Assembly: GCA_003447785.1 (NCBI GenBank) | Contig: DLYJ01000123.1 | Coordinates: 1 to 6,612 of the forward strand | Direction of reading: 5' to 3' | DNA length: 6,612 nucleotides | From: Treponema sp. | GTDB lineage: Bacteria; Spirochaetota; Spirochaetia; Treponematales; Treponemataceae | Shown here: in pieces, positions 5,654-6,612 of the stretch | Layout: each line of letters starts with the position of its first letter | Position numbering within the stretch: position 1 is the stretch's first letter | Translations under genes and position numbers: made by a program | Notes under the pieces: model-generated | Told to the model about the DNA's origin: nothing | The model's database searches: none | What the model saw: only the letters and a program-made list of their open reading frames with translations

Positions 5654-6612
5654 ATGGGTAAAAATAATCTCACATTTCAACAGCGCAGACAAAGATTCAT
5701 CAAAAAAATCAAAAGGGCTTTTACCAACCCTTTTACTTACATTGGCATCATTATCGTTATTTCAATCTGTGCTGCAACCTACATCGTAGAAATTACAGAA
5801 ACTAAAACGGACAGTGGAATTACAGGCTGGTTTGACGCAGTCTGGCACACAATCGTTGCTGTTTCTGCCGCGTACTTTGACTACTATGTAAAATCAGTTC
5901 CGGGACGAATGGCATCGCTTGTCCTTCTGCTCTTTGGAATGATTGTATTCAGTTTTATTACCGGTAAAATCACATCCGGCTTCATGAACATCTTAATGAA
6001 AGGAAACAAGGGGTTAAAAAAACTTAGAAAAATGAAAGGACATTTTATTATTTGCGGCTGGAGAGCCGGTTTTGACAAGATTTTAAGTGCTGTAATGCAG
6101 TCCAATCCTGATATTGCTTCTGACATGATTGTTCTCGTAAGTGAAGCTCCATCCGATCAGATTGAACAGCTGCGTTCCCAGATTGAATTCAAGGACGTTA
6201 ACTATATTGCAGGCGATTTTGCTGATGCCCCTACCCTTAAACGCGCCCGCATAGAAAAGGCTGAACGGGTTCTGGTAATTTCAGATCAGTCAAAGCCCCG
6301 GACAGACCTGGAAGTTGACAGCCAGACTGTTCTTGCAGTATTAGCCATAAAAAATTTAAATCCGAAAGCATATATTGCCGCAGAAATTCTTAATAAAAAA
6401 TTCCGGGAGCATCTTGAACTTGCACACTGTGACGAAATCATCATGACCCAGGATTATGAACACTCCCTTCTTGCAACTGCATCCAGCGGAATGGGATACA
6501 GCAACGTAATCAAATCACTGATTGGAAACGATGCTGATTCAGGAATTATTATCGATAATCTTCCTGACAGTTACGAAGGAAAAACTTATAAAGAACTTAT
6601 GGACTTTGTGGG
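5654..6612 (+). CDS. Two-TM RCK/TrkA-N ion channel protein with atypical filter, 3' end outside window
   Basis: The frame is open to the right edge (319 full codons). Layout is that of an MthK-like channel. TM1 is at about residues 27-45. A pore helix (WFDAVWHTIVAV, about 59-70) follows, then the filter position, then TM2 (about 86-106, ASLVLLLFGMIVFSFITGKI). A cytoplasmic RCK N domain begins at GHFIICGWRAGFDKIL (129-144). Its Rossmann core continues with IVLVSE, NYIAGDFAD, RVLVISDQ and AEILN, and part of the following RCK C domain is present. RCK domains gate K+ channels on Ca2+ or nucleotide binding. The oddity is the filter: residues 71-76 are SAAYFD where K+ channels have TVGYGD, so K+ selectivity is doubtful. 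It is divergent from the polysaccharide operon. ATG 5654 is the first in-frame ATG before the basic N-terminus; there is no clear Shine-Dalgarno sequence. Confidence 0.85.
   Translation, partial: MGKNNLTFQQRRQRFIKKIKRAFTNPFTYIGIIIVISICAATYIVEITETKTDSGITGWFDAVWHTIVAVSAAYFDYYVKSVPGRMASLVLLLFGMIVFSFITGKITSGFMNILMKGNKGLKKLRKMKGHFIICGWRAGFDKILSAVMQSNPDIASDMIVLVSEAPSDQIEQLRSQIEFKDVNYIAGDFADAPTLKRARIEKAERVLVISDQSKPRTDLEVDSQTVLAVLAIKNLNPKAYIAAEILNKKFREHLELAHCDEIIMTQDYEHSLLATASSGMGYSNVIKSLIGNDADSGIIIDNLPDSYEGKTYKELMDFV

Noticed and set aside
1..6612. CRISPR array, tRNA, rRNA, riboswitch or transposase gene
   Set aside because: No spaced long repeats, cloverleaf-like sequence, rRNA segments, recognisable aptamer or transposase-like ORF was seen on either strand.

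Overview
The window comes from a low-to-moderate GC bacterium with an outer membrane. The best guess is a spirochaete of the genus Treponema. This is inferred from the FadL-like outer-membrane protein (a family expanded in T. pallidum), the A+T-rich promoters and the general codon use. No rRNA or other marker gene is present, so the genus is a moderate-confidence inference.

Left part (1-1319, + strand): a short run of small metabolic genes. The first is the broken 3' part of a TIGR04076-type gene. A 66-bp palindrome-bearing insertion carrying an in-frame stop has split it, and the missing C-terminus is still readable in the same frame just downstream. Next come an isochorismatase/nicotinamidase-type cysteine hydrolase with an intact catalytic triad, and nine bases later a MutT-like Nudix hydrolase. 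Both probably share one transcript.

Middle (1320-2982): a 236-bp intergenic region ends in a good sigma-70-type promoter overlapped by a TTGACA/TGTCAA dyad. It drives a FadL/OmpP1-type outer-membrane beta-barrel gene. After that gene come an orphan Shine-Dalgarno sequence, one imperfect hairpin and one strong rho-independent terminator. A small array of AATGACA boxes at 19-20-bp spacing then fills the gap before the next, convergent gene.

Right part (2983-6612): on the minus strand lies a two-gene polysaccharide-export operon. A Wzz-type inner-membrane polysaccharide co-polymerase without a kinase domain comes first, overlapping by 14 bases a periplasmic/outer-membrane polysaccharide-export protein (Wza-like, with a Poly_export domain and several SLBB repeats). 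The pair would form the trans-envelope export channel for a surface polysaccharide; no polymerase, flippase or glycosyltransferase gene is in view. The operon's promoter sits so close to the first ATG that a leaderless mRNA is predicted. Divergent from it, and running off the right edge, is a two-TM RCK/TrkA-N ion-channel gene. Its pore loop reads SAAYFD where K+ channels have TVGYGD.

Most notable: the small palindromic insertion inside the first gene, the non-canonical channel filter, and the tandem AATGACA array.
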